Origin: Nocardioides stalactiti | GTDB taxonomy: Bacteria; Actinomycetota; Actinomycetes; Propionibacteriales; Nocardioidaceae | Assembly (NCBI RefSeq): GCF_014180715.1 | Contig: NZ_JACEFC010000021.1 | Location: forward strand, 1-47,773 | Length of the DNA stretch: 47,773 nt | Direction: 5' to 3' | Shown here: piece by piece, positions 38,920-46,582 of the stretch | Layout of the letters: each line of letters begins with the position of its first letter | How positions within the stretch are numbered: the stretch's first letter is position 1 | Made by a program: the position numbers and the translations under genes | The notes under the pieces: model-generated | Database searches by the model: none | Seen by the model: the letters and a program-made list of their open reading frames with translations, nothing else | What the model was told of the DNA's origin: nothing

Positions 38920-40293
38920 TCAGCCGATTCTCTGCGCTTTGCCCAACAGGCCTTGCGGCCTGATCAGCAGGATGACGATGAGCAGGAGCAGTGCGCCCAC
39001 GAACTTGAACTCGGGATCGACGAAGAGCGTCGACAGCTCGGTGAACAGCCCGATCACGAACGCGCCGACGATGGCGCCCCAGATCGTGCCCAGGCCGCCG
39101 AGGACGGTCGCGGCGAAGACCAGCAGCAGGATGCGGAAACCCAGCTGGAAGTCGAAGCCCTGGGTGACGCCGAGCAACGCACCGGCGAGCGCCGCGAGAG
39201 CGGCGCCCCCGATCCACACGGTGCCGATCACTCGTTCGACGTTGATGCCGGTCGCGGAAGCCAGGCCGGGGTTGTCGGCGACAGCCCGGGTGGCCTTCCC
39301 GAGCCGGGTGAACTGCAACAGGCTGGTGGTGAGGACCAGGACGGCGACGCCGAGCAGGATCACCGTCAGCTCCTTGGGCGTCAGCAGGATGTCGCCGATC
39401 TCCCACGGCTCCACGGCGCCGTACTGCGAGTAGTTCCGGGTCTGGGCGCCCGCGAAGTACTGGTAGATGTTGCGGAGGAAGAGCGACAGGCCGATGCTCA
39501 CGATCATCATCGCGACCAGTCCGGTCCCGCGACGCCGCAAGGGGCGCCACAGCGCCGTGTCGTTCAACCAACCGAAGACACCGCCCACGAGGAACGCCCC
39601 GAGGACGCCCACGATCACGGTGATCTCGGTGCCGCCGACCTCGATCCGACCGGGCAAGCGGTCGATGAAGAAGGCCACGAGGGCACCGAAGGTGATCAGC
39701 TCGCCGTGGGCGAAGTTCGTCAGGCCGGTGGTGCCGAAGATCATCGAGAGCCCCAGCGCTGCCATCGCCAGCAGGACCGAGAAGACGAGGCCGCCCACCA
39801 TCAGCTGGAGCGCCTCGGTGAACTTGCTCGGCTTGGCCGGTCCCGCGTCGCCGATCGGGAAGATCACGGTCTGGTCGTTGTCCAGGTTGATGTCGATCGT
39901 GCGGCTGGTGATCTCGGGCTTGGTCCCCTCCGGCAACGTCGATTCGTCCAGCACGACCGTGTAGGACTTGCCGAGGTGCTCGATCGACGTGCCGGGCAGG
40001 TCGATGACGAACGTCCCGTCCTCGCTGGACGTGGCTTCGCCGAGTTCCTCGCCGGCCTCGTCCTCGACGGTCACCCGGACGCCGGGGACGGCGACGGGCG
40101 GCTTCTCGCGGCGGTCGCAGATCCGGCCCAGGATCGAGATCGTGTCGTCGTCCGTCGGCTTGACGAGAGCACACCTCGTTTCGGCCGCGTGGGCGGGCGA
40201 GCCCGCCATGACGGTGAGCAGCGCCGCGAGCACGGCACCGAGGAGGACCAGCGCGGTCGTCGCGGTGGCGCCCCTCCGTAGGGCGATGGCCAT
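38920..40293 (-). CDS. livH: LivH permease with secreted-type N-terminal domain
   Basis: 457 residues from the ATG at 40291-40293, which has an AGGAG site. The C-terminal part (from about residue 160) is a normal LivH permease: MIFGTTGLTNFAHGELITFG, LAMMIV-type core helices, KATRAVADNPGLASATGI and FVIGLFTELSTLF. In front of it lie a cleavable signal peptide (ending SPAHA) and about 120 residues with VTVEDEAGEELGEATSSEDG, DGTFVIDLPG and YTVVLDEST, a pattern like a carboxypeptidase-regulatory (Ig-like) fold, which would sit outside the cell. An upstream frame to 40488 lacks support. Permease function is clear; the role of the extra domain is unknown. Confidence 0.9.
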   Translation of the reverse strand: MAIALRRGATATTALVLLGAVLAALLTVMAGSPAHAAETRCALVKPTDDDTISILGRICDRREKPPVAVPGVRVTVEDEAGEELGEATSSEDGTFVIDLPGTSIEHLGKSYTVVLDESTLPEGTKPEITSRTIDINLDNDQTVIFPIGDAGPAKPSKFTEALQLMVGGLVFSVLLAMAALGLSMIFGTTGLTNFAHGELITFGALVAFFIDRLPGRIEVGGTEITVIVGVLGAFLVGGVFGWLNDTALWRPLRRRGTGLVAMMIVSIGLSLFLRNIYQYFAGAQTRNYSQYGAVEPWEIGDILLTPKELTVILLGVAVLVLTTSLLQFTRLGKATRAVADNPGLASATGINVERVIGTVWIGGAALAALAGALLGVTQGFDFQLGFRILLLVFAATVLGGLGTIWGAIVGAFVIGLFTELSTLFVDPEFKFVGALLLLIVILLIRPQGLLGKAQRIG

Positions 40294-40348
40294 GGATCTC
40301 CTGTCGTGCCGGGCTCCGGCAGCTGATCTTCTCGGAACCAACAGCCGA

Positions 40349-40354
40349 ACTTTA
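40349..40354 (-). promoter_or_regulatory. Predicted -10 box for the livHMGF unit
   Basis: TAAAGT on the minus strand (40349-40354), about 55 bases before the livH ATG; no clear -35. The 218-base livH to GNAT interval holds only this, the inverted repeat and the GNAT promoter. Confidence 0.4.
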
Positions 40355-40435
40355 TGAGTGATCCGGTCTGAGGGCACCCCCTGCGGATAACGACACGGGA
40401 ACAGTTCTCCGTGCCCGTCCGGACGCCCGTCAGCA

Positions 40436-40459
40436 TGCCACGCCCTGTCGCCCGTGGCA
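40436..40459. promoter_or_regulatory. Inverted repeat in the GNAT promoter region
   Basis: TGCCACG (40436-40442) and its exact reverse complement CGTGGCA (40453-40459) with a ten-base spacer. It ends ten bases before the TAAGGT box, so it overlaps the -35 region and could be an operator. Confidence 0.35.
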
Positions 40460-40469
40460 CGGACCGGCG

Positions 40470-40475
40470 TAAGGT
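40470..40475 (+). promoter_or_regulatory. Predicted -10 box for the GNAT gene
   Basis: TAAGGT, 36 bases before the ATG; a GGGGGAG ribosome site lies in the leader. Confidence 0.45.
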
Positions 40476-40511
40476 GTCCTCTCACCACAACGTCGACGAG
40501 CGGGGGAGTGC

Positions 40512-41093
40512 ATGAGCCGATCGAGCCTGACCCCGAGGATCGCCCGGCGTGAGGACGCCCCGGCGCTCGCCGAGCTCTGGTCGGACGTGCTGCGGCGCGC
40601 CGACCGCGCCGAGCAGGTCGCCGACCTCGAGCTCGTCATCAAGGGCGCGGCCGCCTCGCCGGAACAACGGTTCGTGGTCATCGACTTCGACGGTCAGCTC
40701 GCCGGAGCCGTGTTCCTCCGGCTGACGACGGTGTCGCCGCTCAACCTCGAGACGTGCGTCCAGTCGATCCAGCCGCGGGTCTTCGACCAGTACCGGCGCC
40801 GTGGCGTCGGGCGTGCGCTGATGGAGGCGGCGGTCGTCTTCGCCGAGGAGAACGGCGTGCCGCACGTGTCGACCGCCGTGCCGGCGACGGTCCGCGAGTC
40901 GAACCGCTTCATGGCCCGGCTCGCGCTCGCGCCGGTCGCGACCGTCCGGCTCGCGCCGACCTCGCTGGTACGCAGCCGGATCACGCCGGCCGCTCCTCCG
41001 GGATCCGGACGGGCAGCCCCCCGCGTGCTCGCCGCGCGGCGCAACCAGCGCCGGGTGCGGGCGACGCGCGTGACGGTTCCGTTCCCGGACTGA
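40512..41093 (+). CDS. GNAT-family N-acetyltransferase
   Basis: 193 residues. The GNAT fold is shown by PRIARREDAPALAELW at the N-terminus, a core strand FVVIDFDGQLAGAVFLRL, and the acetyl-CoA-binding loop YRRRGVGRALMEAAVVFAEE. PATVRESNRFMARLALAP follows as the usual last helix. The C-terminal 40 residues are very Arg/Ala/Pro-rich and positively charged, an unusual tail that could bind nucleic acid or a ribosomal partner, but no evidence fixes this. The acceptor substrate is unknown. The ATG has a strong GGGGGAG site. Confidence 0.87.
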   Translation: MSRSSLTPRIARREDAPALAELWSDVLRRADRAEQVADLELVIKGAAASPEQRFVVIDFDGQLAGAVFLRLTTVSPLNLETCVQSIQPRVFDQYRRRGVGRALMEAAVVFAEENGVPHVSTAVPATVRESNRFMARLALAPVATVRLAPTSLVRSRITPAAPPGSGRAAPRVLAARRNQRRVRATRVTVPFPD

Positions 41094-41102
41094 TCCCGCC
41101 CG

Positions 41103-41528
41103 TCAGCGGGGGTCGACGAGAGCGCAGGTGATGCGCGAGGTGCAGACCCGCTTGCCGCGCTCGTCGGTGATGACGATGTCGTAGGCCGCGCTGGTGCGGC
41201 CGAGGTGGATCGCGGTCGCCGTACCGGTCACGACGCCGCTCGTCGCGGAGCGGTGGTGGGTGGCGTTGATGTCGACGCCCACCGACACCTTGCCGAACTG
41301 GCCCGCGTGCAGGCCCGAACCGATCGAGCCGAGGGTCTCCGCGAGCGCGACCGAGGCGCCACCGTGGAGGAGCCGGAACGGCTGGGTGTTGCCCTCGACC
41401 GGCATCGTCGCGACCACGCGCTCGGGCGAGATCTCGACCAGCTCGATGCCGAGCTTCTCGTTGAGGGCGCCCATGCCGTCGGGCAGCACCGCCAGGAACT
41501 CGTCGATCGTGGTCTTCGCGTCGGTCAT
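41103..41528 (-). CDS. PaaI-family hotdog thioesterase
   Basis: 141 residues, a single hotdog domain. The diagnostic segment is FRLLHGGASVALAETLGSIGSG, with HGG and the catalytic acidic residue in AET, followed by VGVDINATHHRSATSGVVTG. Such proteins hydrolyse acyl- or aryl-CoA thioesters; close relatives act on 1,4-dihydroxy-2-naphthoyl-CoA in menaquinone synthesis or on phenylacetyl-CoA intermediates. The exact substrate cannot be told. It is divergent from polA, with a CAGAAT box six bases before its ATG; the two leaderless-type promoters lie back to back. Confidence 0.88.
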   Translation of the reverse strand: MTDAKTTIDEFLAVLPDGMGALNEKLGIELVEISPERVVATMPVEGNTQPFRLLHGGASVALAETLGSIGSGLHAGQFGKVSVGVDINATHHRSATSGVVTGTATAIHLGRTSAAYDIVITDERGKRVCTSRITCALVDPR

Positions 41529-41540
41529 GGGGACATTCTG
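41529..41540 (-). promoter_or_regulatory. Predicted leaderless promoter of the thioesterase
   Basis: CAGAAT on the minus strand (41535-41540), six bases, then the ATG at 41526-41528. Confidence 0.45.
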
Positions 41541-41557
41541 CTGTCGGCGGCGATGGA

Positions 41558-41569
41558 TAGAGTCGGCGG
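41558..41569 (+). promoter_or_regulatory. Predicted leaderless promoter of polA
   Basis: TAGAGT (41558-41563), six bases, then GTG at 41570. No Shine-Dalgarno sequence lies upstream of the GTG. Confidence 0.5.
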
Positions 41570-44275
41570 GTGCCTGAGTCCCGCCCCCGCCTGCTCCTGC
41601 TCGACGGCCACTCCTTGGCGTACCGCGCGTTCTTCGCGCTCCCGGTCGAGAACTTCTCCACGGCCTCGGGCCAGAACACCAACGCGGTCTACGGGTTCAC
41701 CTCGATGCTCGTCAACGTGCTCCGCGACGAGCAGCCGACCCACGTCGCCGTCGCGTTCGACCTCTCGCGCCAGACGTTCCGGCTGGCCGAGTACTCCGAG
41801 TACAAGGCCAAGCGCAACAAGACGCCCACCGAGTTCAGCAGCCAGCTGCCCCTGATCCAGCGGGTGCTCGACACGTTCGCGATCCCGCACCTCACGGCCG
41901 AGGGCTACGAGGCCGACGACATCATCGCGACGCTGGTCACCCAGGCCCTCGCCGCCGAGGACGTGGGACCCGACGGCTTCGAGGTCCTCATCCTCACCGG
42001 CGACCGCGACTCGCTGCAGCTGGTGACGGAGCGGTCGACGGTCCTCTACCCGATGCGCGGGGTGTCCGACCTGGCGCGGATGACCCCCGCCGCCGTGGAG
42101 GAGAAGTACGGCGTCCCGCCGCAGCGCTATCCGGAGCTCGCGGCGATCGTGGGGGAGACCTCCGACAACCTGCCGGGAGTCCCCGGCGTCGGCCAGGGGT
42201 TCGCCGCGAAGTGGCTGAACACCTACGACGGGCTCGACAACGTCATCGCCCACGCTGACGAGATCACCGGCAAGAAGGGTGAGGCGCTGCGCGAGCACCT
42301 CGGCGACGTGATCCGCAACCGCCGGCTCAACGCGCTCGTCACGGACCTCGACCTCGGCGTCCGGCCCTCCGAGATGGCGCTCCAGCCGTGGGACCGGCAG
42401 GCCGCGCTGGAGCTGTTCGACGAGCTCGAGTTCCGCGGCGAGCTCCGCACCCGCACCATCGAGACCCTCGCCGGCGAGGAGCCGATGGAGGAGGGCGGCT
42501 TCGAGCTGGCCGGCCGCACCCTCGGCGAGGGCGAGGTGGGGGAGTTCCTCGAGACCCTGGGCGACCAGGTCGTCGGCCTCCACGTCCGCGGCAGCTGGGC
42601 GGCCGGGTCCGGTGCGGTCGACGGCATCGGCTTCGCCGTGGCCGACGGCCAGGCCGCCTACGTCGACGTCGCCGCGCTCGGGGCCGACGACGAGGCGGCC
42701 CTCGCCGGATGGCTCGCCGACGCGGCGCGGCCCAAGATCCTCCACGACGCCAAGGGCCCCGAGCTGGCGCTGTCCGCCCACGGGTGGGCGTTGGGCGGGG
42801 TCGTCAGCGACACCGCCCTGACGGCGTACCTCGCCCGCCCCGACCAGCGCTCCTACGACCTCGCCGACCTCACGCTGCGCTACCTCCGTCGCGAGCTCAA
42901 GGGCGAGGCCGACGCCGACCAGGGCGCGCTCTTCACGGACTCGGACCTGGGTGCAGGTGCCGCCGACGTCGCGTCGACGGCGATGCTCTACGCGCGCGCC
43001 GTGGTCGACCTGTCGGCCGCGCTCGAGGGCGAGCTGGAGCGGGCCGGGGGCTCGCGGCTGCTCACCGACGTCGAGCTGCCGCTGGTGCACCTGCTGGCGC
43101 ACATGGAGCAGACCGGCATCGCGGTCGACCTCGACCACCTCACCGCCCTGGAGCGGCACTTCGCCGACGAGGTCCGCAACGCCGCCGAGGAGGCGTTCTC
43201 GGTCATCGGCAAGGAGATCAACCTCGGCTCGCCGAAGCAGCTCCAGGTCGTCCTCTTCGACGAGCTCGGCATGCCCAAGACCAAGCGCACCAAGACCGGC
43301 TACACGACCGACGCCGACGCGCTCCAAGGGCTCTACGTCAAGACCGAGCACCCGTTCCTGCTCCACCTCCTGCGCCACCGCGACGTGAGCCGGCTGCGCC
43401 AGACGATCGAGGGGCTGCTCAAGACCGTCCAGCCCGACGGCCGTATCCACACGACGTTCAACCAGATGATCGCGGCGACCGGGCGGCTCTCCAGCACCGA
43501 GCCGAACCTCCAGAACATCCCGGTCCGGACCGAGGAGGGCCGCCGGATCCGGGAGGGCTTCGTGGTCGGCGCCGGCTACGAGTCGCTGATGACCGCGGAC
43601 TACAGCCAGATCGAGATGAGGATCATGGCGCACCTCTCGGAGGACAAGCTCCTCATCGAGGCGTTCCGGTCGGGCCAGGACTTCCACTCGATCACCGCCG
43701 CCCGCGTGTTCGACGTCCCCGCCGACGAGGTGACCTCGGAGATGCGGGCAAAGATCAAGGCGATGAACTACGGCCTCGCCTACGGCCTGTCGGCGTTCGG
43801 CCTGTCCCAGCAGCTCGGCATCACGCCGGGCGAGGCCAGCGGGCTGATGGACGAGTACTTCGAGACGTTCGGCGGGATCCGCGACTACCTCGGCACCGTC
43901 GTCGACGAAGCGCGTCGGACGGGCTTCACCGAGACGATCATGGGTCGTCGCCGCTACCTGCCGGACCTCACCAGCGACAACCGGATGCGTCGCGAGATGG
44001 CCGAGCGGATGGCGCTCAACGCGCCCATCCAGGGCTCCGCCGCCGACCTCATCAAGGTCGCGATGCTCCAGACCCAGCGCGAGATCGACGCCCAGGGCCT
44101 TCGCTCGAGGATGCTGCTCCAGGTGCACGACGAGCTCGTGTTCGAGGTCGCCGAGGGCGAGCGCGACGCGCTCGAGCAGGTGGTCCGCGACCGGATGGGC
44201 AGCGCCGCGGACCTCACCGTCGCACTCGACGTCTCCGTCGGCACCGGCGCCAGCTGGCACGAGGCTGCGCACTAG
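41570..44275 (+). CDS. polA: DNA polymerase I
   Basis: 901 residues; fills gaps and removes RNA primers. Domain order: 5'-nuclease (LLLLDGHSLAYRAFFAL, LILTGDRDSLQLV, GETSDNLPGVPGVGQG), a 3'-exonuclease-like domain that has lost its metal-binding acidic residues (the FDTET position reads HVRGS), and the polymerase domain with motif A TADYSQIEMRIMAHLS, motif B RAKIKAMNYGLAYGLSAFG and motif C LQVHDELVFEV. Proofreading is therefore probably absent, as in other actinobacterial Pol I. Motif B has Tyr734 where E. coli has Phe762. The GTG start is set by the -10 box. Confidence 0.97.
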   Translation: MPESRPRLLLLDGHSLAYRAFFALPVENFSTASGQNTNAVYGFTSMLVNVLRDEQPTHVAVAFDLSRQTFRLAEYSEYKAKRNKTPTEFSSQLPLIQRVLDTFAIPHLTAEGYEADDIIATLVTQALAAEDVGPDGFEVLILTGDRDSLQLVTERSTVLYPMRGVSDLARMTPAAVEEKYGVPPQRYPELAAIVGETSDNLPGVPGVGQGFAAKWLNTYDGLDNVIAHADEITGKKGEALREHLGDVIRNRRLNALVTDLDLGVRPSEMALQPWDRQAALELFDELEFRGELRTRTIETLAGEEPMEEGGFELAGRTLGEGEVGEFLETLGDQVVGLHVRGSWAAGSGAVDGIGFAVADGQAAYVDVAALGADDEAALAGWLADAARPKILHDAKGPELALSAHGWALGGVVSDTALTAYLARPDQRSYDLADLTLRYLRRELKGEADADQGALFTDSDLGAGAADVASTAMLYARAVVDLSAALEGELERAGGSRLLTDVELPLVHLLAHMEQTGIAVDLDHLTALERHFADEVRNAAEEAFSVIGKEINLGSPKQLQVVLFDELGMPKTKRTKTGYTTDADALQGLYVKTEHPFLLHLLRHRDVSRLRQTIEGLLKTVQPDGRIHTTFNQMIAATGRLSSTEPNLQNIPVRTEEGRRIREGFVVGAGYESLMTADYSQIEMRIMAHLSEDKLLIEAFRSGQDFHSITAARVFDVPADEVTSEMRAKIKAMNYGLAYGLSAFGLSQQLGITPGEASGLMDEYFETFGGIRDYLGTVVDEARRTGFTETIMGRRRYLPDLTSDNRMRREMAERMALNAPIQGSAADLIKVAMLQTQREIDAQGLRSRMLLQVHDELVFEVAEGERDALEQVVRDRMGSAADLTVALDVSVGTGASWHEAAH

Positions 44276-44330
44276 GTGGCTGGCGCGAGCGCGTCGCCGA
44301 CCGTGCTCGCCGCCCGGACCATCGTTCCGT

Positions 44331-45236
44331 TCAGCCCAGCGCCGTCCCGAGGAAGCCGAGCTGGGCGGGCAGGACGCGGCGCCAGTAGCCGTCGTCGTGG
44401 CCGCCGGCGTCGATCTCGGCGGTGACCGCGACGCCGGAGCCGTCGAAGCCGTCGACGTAGTCCTCGACGTCGTGGAAGAACGGGTCACCGCGGCCGCAGT
44501 CGATCCGGACGGCGATGCCGTCGAGGTCCTCCTGACGTCCGACCACCGCGTACGCCTCGTACTCATCGGCGTCGGAGAACCCGGTCGGTGACGCGTCGTC
44601 GGGATCGCTCCAGACGGCGGGGCTGGCGGCGGCGACGGCGCGCACCCGGTCGGCGCCGAGCAGCGGCCCGAGGCGCAGCGCGCCGTACCCGCCCATCGAC
44701 CAGCCGAGGAGGCCGATCCGGCCGGTGTCGAGTCCTGTGAAGGTGGGGTCGCCGGTGACGGCGAGGAGCAGCTCGTCGACGACGAGTGCGCCCGCGTCCT
44801 CACCGTCGTGCGGGTGCCAGTAGCCGTCGCCGCCGTCGACGCTCACCACCGCGAACGGTGGTACGCCGTCCGCGACCGCGGCGGCGAGGAAGCGGTCGAC
44901 ACCGAGGTCCATCACCGAGGTGTGGTCCCCGCCCAACGCGTGCAGTGCGATCACCACCGGCAAGCCGTCCGCGGTCAGGTCGGGCGGCAGCAGGCACGCC
45001 CACCCCACGTCGCGTCCCGGCAGGTTCGGGCTGGTGAAGGTGCTCGTCGACACCGTGCCCGGCACGACGTCCGGGACGGCGCCGTCCTCGCCGTTGAGAC
45101 CGAGGTGCTCGTAGGCCCACGTGCGCCCGGGCAACCAGTCCCGCTCGACGGCGTAGCCGCCGACCGACGCCGACCCGATCGCGGCCGCCCCGCCGAGCAG
45201 GAGCCCGCGGCGACCGATACGGCGGTCGTCCCTCAC
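44331..45236 (-). CDS. Tat-exported alpha/beta hydrolase (esterase)
   Basis: 301 residues from a GTG whose frame overlaps the flippase stop by four bases. The N-terminus has a twin-arginine signal (GRRGLLLGGAAAIGS). The hydrolase fold resembles esterase D and antigen-85-type mycolyl or acyl transferases: LPVVIALHALGGDHT, the nucleophile elbow GWSMGGYGALRLG, and a C-terminal His in AGGHDDGYWRR. It would act outside the cytoplasm, possibly on a cell-wall glycan or lipid ester; this is inferred from export and neighbours. It is co-transcribed with the flippase. Confidence 0.86.
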   Translation of the reverse strand: MRDDRRIGRRGLLLGGAAAIGSASVGGYAVERDWLPGRTWAYEHLGLNGEDGAVPDVVPGTVSTSTFTSPNLPGRDVGWACLLPPDLTADGLPVVIALHALGGDHTSVMDLGVDRFLAAAVADGVPPFAVVSVDGGDGYWHPHDGEDAGALVVDELLLAVTGDPTFTGLDTGRIGLLGWSMGGYGALRLGPLLGADRVRAVAAASPAVWSDPDDASPTGFSDADEYEAYAVVGRQEDLDGIAVRIDCGRGDPFFHDVEDYVDGFDGSGVAVTAEIDAGGHDDGYWRRVLPAQLGFLGTALG

Positions 45237-46531
45237 GCGGCCTCGACCGCGACCGTCTCGGTGCCGCGGCGTCCGCGGAACACCTGAAGGGCAACCAGGA
45301 GCGCGACGACCACCACGTCCACGACGGCGACGGTGACGGCGAGCTCGGTGACCGTCGCGGCCAGGGAGCCGCCGCCGACGAGGGCGAGGACGCCGACGCT
45401 CACGAGGTACTTGGTCCAGCGGCCACGCTTGGCCAGGCCTGCGTAGACGAGCAGCTGGAGGACCGACAGCAGTCCGCCGAGGACGGCGAACAGCCACAGC
45501 TTGTCCTGCACCTCGCCGTACTCGTCGCCGCCGATGAAGACCAGTGCCAGCGAGCTCAGCAGGTAGGTGCCGCCCACGCAGGCGGCGCCCAGGCCGGTGA
45601 GGAACGCGAGCCCGCGGAGGACGGCGGCGCGGCTCTCGCCCGCCGTGGACATCGACGGGAACAGGATGACGACGGCGAACTGGGGGAGGAACAGCACCGC
45701 CTTGGTGACGATGAGACCGCCGGCGTACAGACCCGCCTGGTGCTCGTCGAGGACGTTGCGGGCGACGACGACGTCGAGGTTGGAGAGGGCGACGAAAGCC
45801 AGCAGCGCGAACGAGCTGCCGGCGGTCTCGCGGCGCACGTCGCGGCGCACCTCGCGGTCGTGCGCCGTCACGACGGCGTCGGTCCGGCGACCGCGCAGCG
45901 CCCAGGTGCCGATGAGCACCGGCAACCACGACGCGACGAGCACGCCGGCCATGGCGCTCGCCTCGGTCGCGGAGATCGCCAGGCAGGCGCCGCCGATGAG
46001 CACCCGCGGCACTCCGACCGAGAGGTAGACGAGGCTGAGCGGCAGCCAGCGCCGCTCGCCCTGGAGCACCCCGGCCTGACCACCCATGACGGTCACGGGG
46101 ACGACGCACAGCCCCAGCAGCACTGCCGGGAGCAGGCCGTCGAGCCGCAGCAGCCACCACACCAGCGGCGACGCGGCGACGGCGATCGCCCCGAGGACCA
46201 GGGCGGCGCGCCAGGTCGCGGTCAGCACCGTGTCCTCGATCGCGGCGACGTCCTCCGGGGCGGCCGCGATCCGGCGCGCCGCGGTGGCCTGGATCCCGAG
46301 CTGGACGACGGAGAGGACCATCAGCAGCGCCATCATGCCCGCGACCGCGCCGTACTGGCTCGGGCCGAGGAGCCGCGCCGCGACCATCTGGAACGCGTAG
46401 GTGCCGACGTTCATCACGGCCATCGCGATCGCGATGCCGGCGCTGCTGCGCAACAGGCGGAGCACGCGGTGACCGGTGCCGGACGGGGATCCGGAGCCCC
46501 CGGGCTGCGTGCGGTCGACGGTGCTCGTCAC
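45233..46531 (-). CDS. Polysaccharide flippase-like membrane protein
   Basis: 432 residues, about 12-14 hydrophobic segments, in the Wzx/MATE-like lipid-linked oligosaccharide flippase superfamily. Clues: AIAMAVMNVGTYAFQMVAARLLGPSQYGAV at the N-terminus, FVALSNLDVVVARNVLDEHQAGLYAGG (typical of O-antigen and teichoic acid flippases) and FLPQFAVVILFPSMS. It probably moves a lipid-linked glycan across the membrane. The GTG start has a TACGCT box six bases upstream. It is divergent from the AftD-like gene and coupled to the esterase. Confidence 0.85.
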   Translation of the reverse strand: MTSTVDRTQPGGSGSPSGTGHRVLRLLRSSAGIAIAMAVMNVGTYAFQMVAARLLGPSQYGAVAGMMALLMVLSVVQLGIQATAARRIAAAPEDVAAIEDTVLTATWRAALVLGAIAVAASPLVWWLLRLDGLLPAVLLGLCVVPVTVMGGQAGVLQGERRWLPLSLVYLSVGVPRVLIGGACLAISATEASAMAGVLVASWLPVLIGTWALRGRRTDAVVTAHDREVRRDVRRETAGSSFALLAFVALSNLDVVVARNVLDEHQAGLYAGGLIVTKAVLFLPQFAVVILFPSMSTAGESRAAVLRGLAFLTGLGAACVGGTYLLSSLALVFIGGDEYGEVQDKLWLFAVLGGLLSVLQLLVYAGLAKRGRWTKYLVSVGVLALVGGGSLAATVTELAVTVAVVDVVVVALLVALQVFRGRRGTETVAVEAA

Positions 46532-46543
46532 GGTCTGAGCGTA
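46532..46543 (-). promoter_or_regulatory. Predicted leaderless promoter of the flippase
   Basis: TACGCT on the minus strand (46538-46543), six bases, then GTG at 46529-46531. A -10 box for the divergent AftD-like gene (46554-46559) lies ten bases away, so the two promoters are face to face. Confidence 0.45.
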
Positions 46544-46553
46544 GACGGCGGCA

Positions 46554-46559
46554 TATGGT
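46554..46559 (+). promoter_or_regulatory. Predicted -10 box for the AftD-like gene
   Basis: TATGGT, about 24 bases before the ATG. The short leader contains a GGAGGGGG ribosome site. Confidence 0.4.
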
Positions 46560-46582
46560 TGGCCCGGCCAGGAGGGGGTGTG

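Noticed and set aside
41525..44803. A 1092-codon frame antisense to polA
   Set aside because: Same reason: a shadow of the polA frame, with no domain and biased composition.
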